Below are positions 48,828 to 59,287 of a DNA stretch of 64,000 bases, piece after piece. Position numbers and translations under genes: made by a program. Below the pieces are notes generated by a model. The model did no database searches. It was not told where the DNA came from and saw nothing but the letters and a program-made list of their open reading frames with translations. The DNA is from Clarkia xantiana subsp. parviflora. Taxonomy: Eukaryota; Streptophyta; Magnoliopsida; Myrtales; Onagraceae. The stretch lies in the NCBI GenBank assembly GCA_036873135.1, contig JAPTYO010000024.1:124001-188000 (forward strand), in the 5' to 3' direction. The first letter of the stretch is position 1. The number at the start of each line of letters is the position of its first letter.

Positions 48828-50559
48828 ATGATCTGTTTTTTTTATTGTAAATGTTATCATTACTGGTTGTAAGTTGTAAGTTTCTTTATAGTAGAACTTT
48901 AACCTCGAGCATGCATGAGCATTACAAAAAAATTTCGAAGTGTCATTCGTTTTTATCCAAGGTGTATTGCACTTTTCTGGCAAGATCGTCTCAACATTCG
49001 CATGAGCAAGCGTTTAAAAAGCGGGAGATTTGATTCTAATTTTAAAAAATAGTTTAACTGTTTAGTTGAGTATGACTATTCAAGTTTAAACAAAGGACGA
49101 GGAAACCATTTTTCAAAAAACTTTGTTTTGAGCATATGTCCTGCGTTCGAGCCACATAGTACACCCAGCAAACTCAGTAAACTCCAAGCTAGTGCAAAAT
49201 ACCTTAGATCATGAATTTTGATTCTTTCTGTCATGTAATCAAAATTATGAAATGAATGACATTAGAAGTTTTCCGAAAAATCATGCATGACTTCTTTTAT
49301 GCTTTATACAAACTTTCGTGTTTGGTTTTTTCAGGCACCCTTGGTTAGGTATCCTGTATATATAAGTTCTGCCGGACAAATGGGGCGACAAAAAAGAACG
49401 TGCAGTCATCCAGTTACACGAAGAACAAATTGCGCACTCGGAATATCCGATGCTCCGGTATGATGAATTGTACTTGATTTTTTCCTTGAGATTTGAGTGT
49501 CCCTACTCTTTTTGCAGATCAGACGACCACTTCGACGAGGTCGCAACCACATGAAATGTGACTGCTTCAAAGAACTCCCATGCCAAAATTCCACATACCA
49601 TGTGTGGAATTCATACGCGTCCCCGAACCAAACCCTACATCCGTTTTACGGTGAGTTCTAAACCGGTCAGTGGTAAACAAGGGGCACCTCCCATTGAGAT
49701 CGGTCATGTCCGGAGATGGGAAAATATCAAGAGATCATCGAGAGTCTCGCGAAGATTCAATGTGTTGATCAATGAACATTTTAGATGTCAAGCAAAGAAA
49801 ACATTATTGTTGGTGCCTTCCATCAGAGGTCCAGGGGCATTTACTTTCCGGCGGGTGTTCATATACAAGTTGTGTTTTCTAGATGGAGCGGGAAAATCAG
49901 GACATGCAGCAGGTCCAGTCGCATAGCGAGCACATTTCCCACTAGAAAAATCCAACACCCAGGTAAGAAAAGTTGTGATAATTTTTATCCCTGGAATTTG
50001 AGTTTTTCCTTAATCATTGTGCAGTTTGGATAATCATCCAAATCAAAGCCCCTGAAGAGCACATCTCGTGCGCGGCCCTTTGCTCGCCGCAAGCTGTCGA
50101 ATTATCCCAGATACCTCATGCGATATCTATGCCCAAATTTACCATTTGCGGACTACTGTGCCAAACTCAAAACCATCCATGTGTGTTCATCAACCAGACC
50201 ATTCATACAGAATGTGACGAGCCTAACCCGATTGGTGCTAGCTGTGGGGCATCCTAAACGAGATTGAGCAATAGCCGGGGCACTTGAAAAGCCGAGATTA
50301 GAAATCATTGGCTATGTCATTCATTGGACGTAGGGTCCATCCAGGGCGTCGACACGACCGACGCTTAGACTCAATTTACTGAGTCGTTCTCTAGAAGGTT
50401 TTTTCAATCTGCCACTAGGGGGCATGTACGTAATTGTTGTTGATTATTTTCGTTAAATTTTCTTTTCCAAAAAAGAAGCAAAAAAAAAAAAAAAGAGCAA
50501 AAAAGAAGAAAAAAAAAAGCAAAAAAGGCAAAAAAAAAACAAAAAAAAAACTCATTTTA
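48828..50559 (+). other. Internal region of element E, no gene
   Basis: A mixture of AT-rich sequence and moderately GC stretches matching parts of D in reverse. Short open frames near 49558-49926 have no recognisable domain. 50470-50550 is an A-rich run with G interruptions. Confidence 0.55.
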
Positions 50560-51250
50560 TTTAGGGTCACAGCCGCCCTTTAATTGGCTACCGATAATAA
50601 AGAGAGTGCTCATGCATATTTTGTGAGAGCAGTGAAGAAATAAAAGGGTCACAGTTGTCCCTAAATCAACTACAGATAAAAAGGGTCACAATTGTCCCTA
50701 AAACGACTACAAAGAAAGGGCCACAACCACCCTTCAAATGACTACATATAAAGAGCGCTCCTGCAACATCAAAAGCGGGAAATAGGTGAAAATGCCACAG
50801 CCACCCTCCAAACGGCTACGAATAAAAAAGGGACCCCGCGAACCCTGTGAGGGCGGGAGAATAAAAAGGTCACCCTTAAAATGGCTACACAAAAAGAGTG
50901 ATCTCGCGAAACCGGTGAGGGCGGGAAAATAAAAGAAAGGGTCACAGTCGTCGCTCAAACGGCTACAGTCAAAAGAGCGATCTCGGAACATCGATGGCAG
51001 ATATTCAGTGAAAGGGCCACAACCACCCTCAAAATGGTTACATACAAAGAGTGTTTCCCGGATCAGAGACGATGAATAAAGGGCCACAGCCACCCACCAA
51101 ATGGCTACAATCAAAAGAGCTCCCGCAACATTAAAGACGGTGAGAAAATGGTCACAGCCACCCTCCGAAGGGCTACAAATACTCTCGCATCGAGGCGGAA
51201 AATGAAGTACGGGTCACAGCCACCGTTTAATCGGCTACCAAATAAAGAGT
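50560..51250. repeat. Tandem array, element E (relative of the 112-bp array of D)
   Basis: Repeated GGGCCACAGCCACCCTCCAA and ACGGCTAC blocks at irregular 50-115-bp spacing. It is the reverse of the array in D, which agrees with the opposite orientation of the two elements. Confidence 0.85.
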
Positions 51251-51639
51251 GCTTCCGCTAGGTTGAAAACCCGAAAAGGCGGCCTAGGCAAAATCAGGAA
51301 ATGAGAGGCATGGTTGCAAGTTCAGAAATTGCAATCATGTCAAAAGGGGAGAAAAAAATAGAAATTCTCAACAAAAAAAAAAGAGAAAAAAAAGAAAAAG
51401 AAAAAAGAAAAAAGAAAAAGAAAAAAAAGAAAAAAGATCCCGCTAGGTTGTCGCACAATGCACAATTTAGGCAAAAATTAGGGACAAACACTCATGCGCA
51501 AGCAGCGTCTTCCAGAGTCGGCTTTACGGCAAGCGAGACAGTTACAGTCTGCTCTCGCAGGTCACAACCGAGAATCAGGATCTGAAGTTTTCCAGCTTCC
51601 TGAGAGTCAACCCCAACGAACGAAGCCTTAGTATTCAGC

Positions 51640-52400
51640 CTTCGCAAGTCACGCCACTAGAGGCACTTCTCCAACGGACGCCACTAGAGGTCTTCCGTTA
51701 CCACTCTCCACTAGAGGCATCACCAAAGGTTCTCCGGTACGGTCTGACGTAGAGGTCTTCCGCCACCAGAGATATCACCAGAGGTTTTCCGGTACAGTCT
51801 GACGTAGAGGTCTTCCGTTACCACTCGCCACTAGAGGCATCACCAAATGTTCTCCGGTATGGTCTGACGTTGAGGTCTTTCGCCACCAGAGATATCACCA
51901 GAGGTTTTCCGGTACGGTCTGACGTAGAGGTTTTTCCGTTACCACTCGCCACTAGAGGCGTCACCAGAGGATGTTGGTACTGTCTGACGTAGAGGTCTTC
52001 TGTTACCAATCATCACCAACGGTTTTACTTTATTGCACGCCACTGGAGGCTTTTTCTTGTCGCCCGCCACTGTGGGCATCGTCGATCAAGATTTTACTTT
52101 ACTGCACGCCACTGGAGGCTTTACTTTTCTGCACGCCACTGGAGGCTTTATTTTGTGCACGACCAATGGAGGCACCGCCAACAAGGGCACCGCCGACGGA
52201 TGTTCTATTTTCTGCGCTACCAATGGAGGCACCGCCAACAGGGGCACCGCCGACAGAGGTTCTATTTTTCGCACGCCAATGGAGGCACCGCCAACAGGGG
52301 CACCGCCGACCAAGGCTTTACTTTTTTGCGATACCGATGGAGACACTGTCAACAGGGGCATCGCCGACAGAGGTTTTACTTTTTCGCACCATCAATAAAG
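51640..52400. repeat. Tandem array, element E (relative of the 27-bp array of D)
   Basis: 51640-52010 alternates CGCCACTAGAGGC, CACCAAAGGTTCTCCGGTAC and TCTGACGTAGAGGTCTTCCG. 52030-52160 has CACGCCACTGGAGGCTTTAC units like those of D. 52170-52390 has AATGGAGGCACCGCCAACAG units. The order mirrors D. Confidence 0.85.
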
Positions 52401-52529
52401 CCAAAGGCCACATTGGAGACTTGAAGACCCGGAAGAATATATACCTCCTAGCCAAAATTAGTGTTTACTCGTCTTTGGAAAAACCCCCTCGAATGCATTC
52501 TACGGGAGTCCGTCCAAAGAGGGGCAAGC

Positions 52530-53674
52530 TGTAAACACCTAATTTTGGTACGCGTGACACGTATATAACACGTTCAAAAATGTTATGTGTAACGCGTTTA
52601 AAAAGGAAATATTTAAACATAGAAGGTCACATGGTTGCTAAAAATAGGTTTGACTTAAATTAGGATAGTATATATGCATTAAATATCATGTAATATTCAG
52701 AAAATATACATTATATATTTATGATAATTTTCATAAATATATATATGTAATTTTCGGAATAATTAATGTGTATATTTAGGTAAATGTGTTTTTCCTAATA
52801 TTGAGACCTAATTTAGCTATAAAAGGACCCCTTGTCAATGTAAAAACACACATCAGAAAATAATAATACAACTATGTCTTGTAATTCGTGCAATTTGTCT
52901 CCTAGTGAAAAAGTTTTTTTTTCTTTTTTTTCTTCACCGGTCCCGACAGCTCAACCCACCCTCCATCCGCCGGAACCTCTAGCTTTCATGTCCCAGATCC
53001 AGATCGACCACCACCACAGCGACCTGCTTCGCCTGACTGCCCGCCGGAGTCGCCGTCTCTGTCGCCGGAGACCGTTGTCGTCGCCGCTGTCGGTTGCTTG
53101 CTCAGCCATCCCCTCCGGTCTTCTACAGGTGAGTCTGTTAACTTTTTTTTTTATTATATCATAATTAATGAATAATTGTAATGTAATTACTTTAATTTAA
53201 TTAATAGTTTGAATATAGTTGTTTAAATTTAATTAGTAGTTTAATTGTAGTTGACTAAATTTAATTTGATAACATGTTAGAAGTTTTATTTTAGTATTTT
53301 AGATTTCATTTTTATTAGGAGTTGTAGATAATAATTTATTTTTAGACTTAGATAATATTTTGCACATGATAAAAATTTAATTAAATCTTGGCATCGTTAG
53401 ATTAATTTGTGACATGTGTTCAAATAGAGAAATTGGTAAATTTGTGAATTGAGTACCGAAAGGGCGTGATTAATTCCATGTGTTTTAATTCGTAAGAGAA
53501 CCCCCGAACTCGAATTTCTTATCGTAGACCGATTTTATACCTAGGTGTTTAATTCATTACTCGCTTAGGTAAATTTAGGATTCTAGTTAGCCTAACAATT
53601 AACTAGTGGCGACTCTTTTAAAATTGCACGTTTTCAAAACGTAATTCGCCATAGGTCAGATTTTAGGTCCGACA
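52530..53674 (+). repeat. 3' LTR of element E
   Basis: Same ends as the 5' LTR, 1145 bp. The few differences include a longer T-run after GTGAAAAAG and TTTGACTT versus TTTGGATT. Confidence 0.92.
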
Positions 53675-53886
53675 ACGGCCGCGAGGTGGTCATGAGGGAA
53701 GCTGGTCAGAGCCGTAGGGAGTGGGATGTCATCGGAGCTCAGAGCTAGAGTGGTGGGGTCTTCAGGCGGCGCAACTGCAGAGGGCAGAGTTGGCCGGGCT
53801 TCGGGCGGCGGGACTGTAGGTCGTGGGCGGAGCTCCGACGAGGAAACGGTGATCATCGGAGAAGGGCCGATCGACTGAATCTGGCT

Positions 53887-53950
<64 letters not shown>

Positions 53951-54099
53951 TGTGTGTGTGTGTGGTGATTGGAGATGCCGGGCGGAGCTGAGGGCGGCCA
54001 CCGGCGAGCCAGGCGGGGCAGCGGACCAGCGAGGGTTGTGGTCCGGCCATCGGTGGCTGGACCGGAAGTGGCCGGAGGAGGGGTTTCACGTCTGGAACT
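53675..54099 (-). repeat. 5' LTR of element D, second fragment
   Basis: Continues the D LTR after E: GGCGGCGAGG-type sequence onward, matching 39062-39485. It includes (GA)n at 53889-53948 followed by (GT)n to 53962. It ends at GGAACT, where LTR C begins. In the 3' LTR of D this point reads GGAACTTGGCAG, so C interrupted it. Confidence 0.88.
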
Positions 54100-54820
54100 T
54101 GTTGGATCACGTTGGAACTCCGGTAGGGATCTTGACGGCAATCCTAGCTCCTTTGCTCCACGCAATCCTGCAAGAGGGGATAGACCGGGCGGTGACCCAG
54201 AATCCCTCTCCGATGCTTAAATGAGTCTCTCGTATGACTGGCAAGCAATAATCTCAAAAGTATATTGAACTCAACGTAAGTCTTTCTGAGGTGATCTCCT
54301 GCCCTTTTATAGGCAGAGAGATGCCTCAGGTACCTGGCGAACCGTTAGGGGTGGTTAGCCCGTATCCCGTATATCTCGGAGGTGATCCCGTTTATCTAGA
54401 CCATGATCTCGTGTATCTTAGCCATGCCCCGCGTATCTCGGCCACGCTCCGTGTATCTTAACCACGTTCCGCGTATCTCGGCCACGCCCCGCATATCTTG
54501 GCCTTATCCTCTGATACCGAGTCCCGACTCTCGTCGGGGAATCCAGAGTTATCTCGTTGTGTCACACCGCTCGGGGCCCCTCGTCATCGTGACAGGGCCT
54601 ATCATTCTCAGGGATTCATCATCGGGGCCTACTTAAAGGCTTCTCATCGGGAGCTTCTAGCTCAACTGTCGGGACCGACTCTGTCGGGACCTTATTTCGT
54701 CGGGACTCCCTTCGTCGGGACCCTTCTCCAAAGTCATCTTGACCTTTACTCTGGGCCTGGTGGGCCTGTTTGCCGTTTCCTCGCCGTTAAAGGGCCTGAC
54801 GGCTATAGTCGGACCCATCA
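54100..54820 (-). repeat. 3' LTR of element C
   Basis: On the minus strand it starts TGATGGGTCCGAC and ends GTGATCCAACA, 721 bp. TATA box CTATAAAAGGGC at 54312-54301. Repeats of the GAGATACGCGGGGCGTGGCC type at 54370-54500, and ATTTAAGCATCGGAGAGGG near 54225. Confidence 0.9.
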
Positions 54821-55205
54821 TTTGCCCCCAAGACATGAGGGACTTTTAGTTCGTCGTGTCTTCCAACTCCCTATTTTCCAATACTAGAGTCGGGGATCTG
54901 TTTCTTGGTTCAGTTACTTAATTTATCAGTCTTCTCCTCCACGTTTCCTCAGGGTTTTGTAGATAACTTCTATATCCCAAAGGTCTCTTCGGTTTTCTAG
55001 TGCATTAAATACAGCAGATAATGGAGTGACGTTTTCGACCCACGTGCCTGATTTTTCGCGCCTGTCCCTTTCTGAAAAGTGCTTTTCAGGCCGTTTCATC
55101 ATTACGCCCGTTTTCCTTCTGCACGTTTCATCTCAACGGTCCAGATTAAGACTCTTCGACTTCGACGACTCGGATCGAAGTGTCCTTTCAACCGTCTTCT
55201 TCGAC

Positions 55206-55212
55206 TATAAAA
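55206..55212 (+). promoter_or_regulatory. TATA box of antisense gene (element C)
   Basis: ACTATAAAACCCTAG, about 165 bp upstream of ATG 55375. Same spacing as in A. Confidence 0.65.
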
Positions 55213-55374
55213 CCCTAGCCACAGTCACAATTTAACTTTTACCGTCTTCGAATTCTCAAAAGCTCTCTGCGATTCCTCTGCAATTCCAAGCTCTGTGATT
55301 TCGAAGGTCTTTGGAGTCTCTCCGATCATCTTTCCCGCGACATCTCGTTTATCTCCTTCAACCTCTACTTCATC

Positions 55375-58087
55375 ATGTCTGGTAAGGAAACCCTCTTCGT
55401 TGCTTGTTCGTCTTTTTCTTTCTAATTTTTCCCAGAGTCCCACTGTATTTTCTTGCCCTGGTTGCTTTTCAGACAGCGGTTCCAGCTCCGAGGGGAGAAA
55501 ACCCTTTAAATTTGACTATGCTCCAAATGAGATTTCCACTACTGCTTATGATGCAGCTCTCCGAGAGGGTTGCATCACCATCACCTGGGAACCTCGTTTC
55601 CCGTATCCTCGACATCGTCCCTCGAGTGACCCTGAGGTTACTCGTCCCCAGAAAGGGGAGGTATTTGTCTCTACGGGACAAATATCAGCGGGGATCAGGT
55701 TCCCCTTTTGCGGTAGCCTGGTCGAGCTGTGCCATCATTACAGAACACACCCCACTACCTTCTCTCCTCATGCCATCCGTATCTGGAACGCCTTTCAAGT
55801 CCTCTGTCTCCGACAGAAGTGGGTCTACAGCCTCCAACTCTTCAGGACCTTCTATGGGCTGAAATGCAACGAGGCGGGGGTTTGCGCCTTCTACCCTCGG
55901 ATGCCCAAGTGGAGTAAGCAGCAGCTTGCCCGGCATGGTTGGACCAGTGACACCTGGAAGGTGGTCAAGGGTCGGGGACTCTTGATCGATACAGGGTCCG
56001 ACAACAGTAGCTGGAAGAAGAGCTACTTCTTCATCCAACATTCTTCAATTCCTTGGCCTCGGTGGGAGGTGGCAGCAGACCCTCCGCCTGCTTTCCACAC
56101 TTATGCCGATGAGGATTTCGAGACTCTCCAACTTATCCAGCTTTATCGTTGGGGGGAGTCTTACACTCCTCTCAATGCTAACTCTCTGGTGGAGCGGGAC
56201 CTGGTGCACGCCGGGATCCGACTCCTCAGTATTGTCTCCGGGGGGTAGCTCTTCGACGGCCCTTCTAACGTGGTCTCTTGGGTAAACTTCTAACTTTTCT
56301 TCGTTTATTGTTTGCAGCCAAGAAGGTATCTGTGCTGACCGATCTATTCCTTAAGCAGGGGGAGACTGATGCTGTCCGCCCCTCGCGGAAGAGGAAGTCT
56401 GCCAAGAAGGCTGCTGCCAGGTCGGGGTCTCCTTCAGCGGAGCAGCCCAAGCGGACGAGGGTGGATCTGGACCAACTCTTCGATGTCCAGAATGCTGAAG
56501 AAGGTAAACAACTCCGACTTGCTATTAAATCATACAAGAGGATGGTTCCGTCAGATTTAATTTCCTCGACCAAAGAAGCCCGCGTTGCCGATGTCAAAAG
56601 AATCCTTAGAGGTGAAACTCCCCGAGTTTTGAAGGCAGGCTACTATCATTACCGCGGGAAGGATCAATACGTCTCCCGACGTATCATTTGGTGTAAGAAT
56701 CCCGATGAACTTCCTGACTACCTTTCTGAAGCTCTTCATCCTCCAGGTGCAGGTCGCTCGGGAGCTTCCTCGGGTGCTGCAGCTTCCGCAGATGCACCGC
56801 CTCCAGCGGGGGTGCCTTCCTCAGCTGGAGAGAAGGCACCATCTGGCGAACAGTTTCGTCAGGTGGAGACTCTGGACTCCTCCGAGGAGACTGGCGGGGT
56901 TGACCCCCCTCAACAGCGTCGGAAGGCGGGGCAATCCCCCTTGAAACCAACCCCTCAGGGCCCGCCTCCCTCGTCTTCTCCGCAGCAGCGGGAGCTCTCG
57001 CCTATCCACGACTTCTCTCCCTCCCCTGTTCGGGCCGAGACGGAGACGTGCCCTTCTCTTCCTCGTCCTATCTCTCCCCTTGCTCTTGATGGGGACTTCT
57101 ACAGGCCCTTCAACTCTTCACAGGCGAATGCCCCCTGGGCTCGTATCCAGACGCTCCAGGGAGTCCCGCTCACATAAGGGGAACAGGACCAAAAACTGGC
57201 CCTGCATCTGCTGGCGGGTTCTATCCTGCCTTCTATGCAACATCCGATTTACCTCAATCGGACGCATATGCAGCGGGACGTCAGGGGTATGGCTGTGAGC
57301 CGCATCGAGGTGAGACTTCGCTTCTTTCTTGTTGATTGATAAATCGGGTCTTTTGTCCTTCTAACATTTTTCCTTTTGATTGCAGGAGCTCGGGGACTAC
57401 AACCGCCTCATCGGGTATGTCATTGCCTATGATGAGGCCCAGGAGCGGGACCGAGGAGTCCGCGAGCAGCTTCAGGCGGATCTCAAGGCCTCCCAGTCTT
57501 CGCGGGGGAAGCTTGCCAAAGAGCTGGCTGTCCTCAATGAGAAGATTCGGGACCTTCAGCAGCGGATCGCGGACTTCGAGGGGCTCTTGAGGCAAGAGCG
57601 GCAGGAGCGTGGGGCAGTGGTGGACCGGCTGACCCAGGAGAAGAAGGCTGCCGAGGACCAACTGGTCCTTGAGAAGAAGGCTTTGGAGGAGCTGATCGCG
57701 GGATTTCCTGCGCAGCTGGCCGAAGCGGAGGCCAAGGGTCGGGAGGACTATTGGAGGTCGGAGGGCTTTCAAGCTGATGCCATGAAGTTCTTTGGCGCGG
57801 AGGTGGAGAACACTCTCTTCAACGCCGTTGAGGAGCTCCACCTGGAGTACGGGGACGCCATCAACTTCGACAAGTCTCCTTCCCTCGCTCCCTTTGCGAA
57901 GAAGTATTTTGCTCTTTCCGAGGAGAGTGATGGGGGGAGTACCCCCGTAATTGTCGAAGACGCCTCTGAGCTTCCAAGTGCGGACGCCCCGCTGGCCAAT
58001 CCTCCCGAAGATAATCCTGTGGACCCCTCTGCTACCGACTCCGCGGACCCAGCTGCTGCCAATGCTGCCGACAAGGACCAAGCTTGA
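55375..58087 (+). pseudogene. Antisense spliced gene of element C (two stop codons)
   Basis: Exon 1 is ATGTCTG (55375-55381) with a GTAAGG donor. Intron 1 is 55382-55472, ending CTTTTCAG, and exon 2 begins ACAGCGGTTCC, giving MSDSGSSSEGRKPF as in A. Intron 3 is 57310-57385 (GTGAGA ... TTGCAG). Exon 4 runs to TGA 58085-58087 (DKDQA). An intron-like stretch with TTCTAAC and TTTGCAG lies at about 56282-56317; its donor is not certain. Two in-frame stops replace Gln codons of A: TAG 56246-56248 (unless spliced out) and TAA 57175-57177. Domains as in A: N-terminal Transposase_28-like, Ser/Pro-rich middle, C-terminal coiled coil. Confidence 0.75.
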
Positions 58088-59287
58088 ATGCTTTTATCTT
58101 TCAGAGTCCTTGTATCTTCTTCTCTTGTGTCGTCGTCGGGCCTTTGAGCCCTTTATCAATATCAGACTCCTTTAATTCCGATCTTTTGTTGTCTTCCGTC
58201 TTTTCCGACGATTTAACAACCCGTACCACTTAAGGCGACTTAGCATCGAGTGCATCACTTAAGACGACTTAGTTCTTAGCAGTCGAAACTTCGACACTTA
58301 AGAAATTCTCGTACGTCCTTTTCGACGATTTAATAACTTGCACCACTTAAGGCGACTTAATATCGAGTGCATCACTTAAGACAACTTAATCGTTATTTAG
58401 GATAAACCTAAAGATCGTGCTCCAACCAAGGCGACTTTGTCCCGCGCATCACTTAAGACGACTTTTTGATACTTAGAATAAATCTAAGGATTGTGCACCA
58501 CTTAAGGCGGCTTTTCGTGCACCACTGAAGGCGACTTAGTCCCGTGCATCACTTAAGACGACTTTTTGATACTTAGAATAAATCTAAGGATTGTGCACCA
58601 CTTAAGGCGGCTTTTCGTGCACCACTGAAGGCGACTTTCGGATACTTAGAATAAATCTAAGTATTGTGCACCACTGAAGGCGACTTTCATCGTGCACCAC
58701 TGAAGGCGACTTTCATCGTGCACCACCGAAGGCGATTTTCGGATACTTTAGAATAAATCTAAGTATTGTGCACCACTTAAGGCGGCTTTTCGTGCACCAC
58801 TGAAGGCGACTTAGTCCCGTGCATCACTTAAGACGACTTTTTGATACTTAGAATAAATCTAAGGATTGTGCACCACTTAAGGCGGCTTTTCGTGCACCAC
58901 TGAAGGCGACTTTCGGATACTTAGAATAAATCTAAGTATTGTGCACCACTGAAGGCGACTTTCATCGTGCACCACTGAAGGCGACTTTCATCGTGCACCA
59001 CTGAAGGCGATTTTCGGATACTTTAGAATAAATCTAAGTATTGTGCACCACTTAAGGCGGCTTGATCCCGCGCACCACTGAAGGCGACTTTCATACTTAG
59101 CATAAATCTAAGGACAACTCTTATTGGAAGCAACCTCTTTATTGATGGCATAAAATTGGCTTACATCGAATTAAACGATAAACAGCATACACCACTTAAG
59201 GCGATTTTACATCAGGCACCACTTAAGGCGACTTTTCCGGGCACCACTTAAGGCGACTTTATCAGGCACCACTTAAGGCGACTTTCT
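58088..59287 (-). repeat. Spacer repeats of element C
   Basis: About 35 units of GTGCACCACTTAAGGCGGCTT and GTGCATCACTTAAGACGACTT, with blocks of CTTAGAATAAATCTAAG every few units. One compound block recurs at about 58490, 58605 and 58785. This is the same repeat family as 452-1180. Confidence 0.88.

Larger units (their letters stand above)
47262..53674 (+). mobile_element. Non-autonomous LTR element E
   Basis: Complete element of 6413 bp, with LTRs 47262-48396 and 52530-53674. Flanks are ACGAC (47257-47261) and ACGGC (53675-53679), a target duplication with one change. The primer site follows the 5' LTR, and the polypurine tract CCAAAGAGGGGCAAGC (52514-52529) precedes the 3' LTR. The ~4.1-kb interior has arrays and no gag or pol. 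LTRs are nearly identical by eye. It is the same family as D by primer site, leader and arrays, although the LTR bodies differ. Confidence 0.92.
38408..54099 (-). mobile_element. Non-autonomous LTR element D, interrupted by E and C
   Basis: Minus orientation. 3' LTR 38408-39980, polypurine tract 39981-39996, internal region 39997-46609, 5' LTR from 46610. The 5' LTR is cut at 47261 by element E, resumes at 53680, and is cut again at 54099 by element C. Its remaining ~500 bp should lie beyond C, outside the window. No gag or pol is visible. It is the oldest layer of the nest. Confidence 0.85.
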
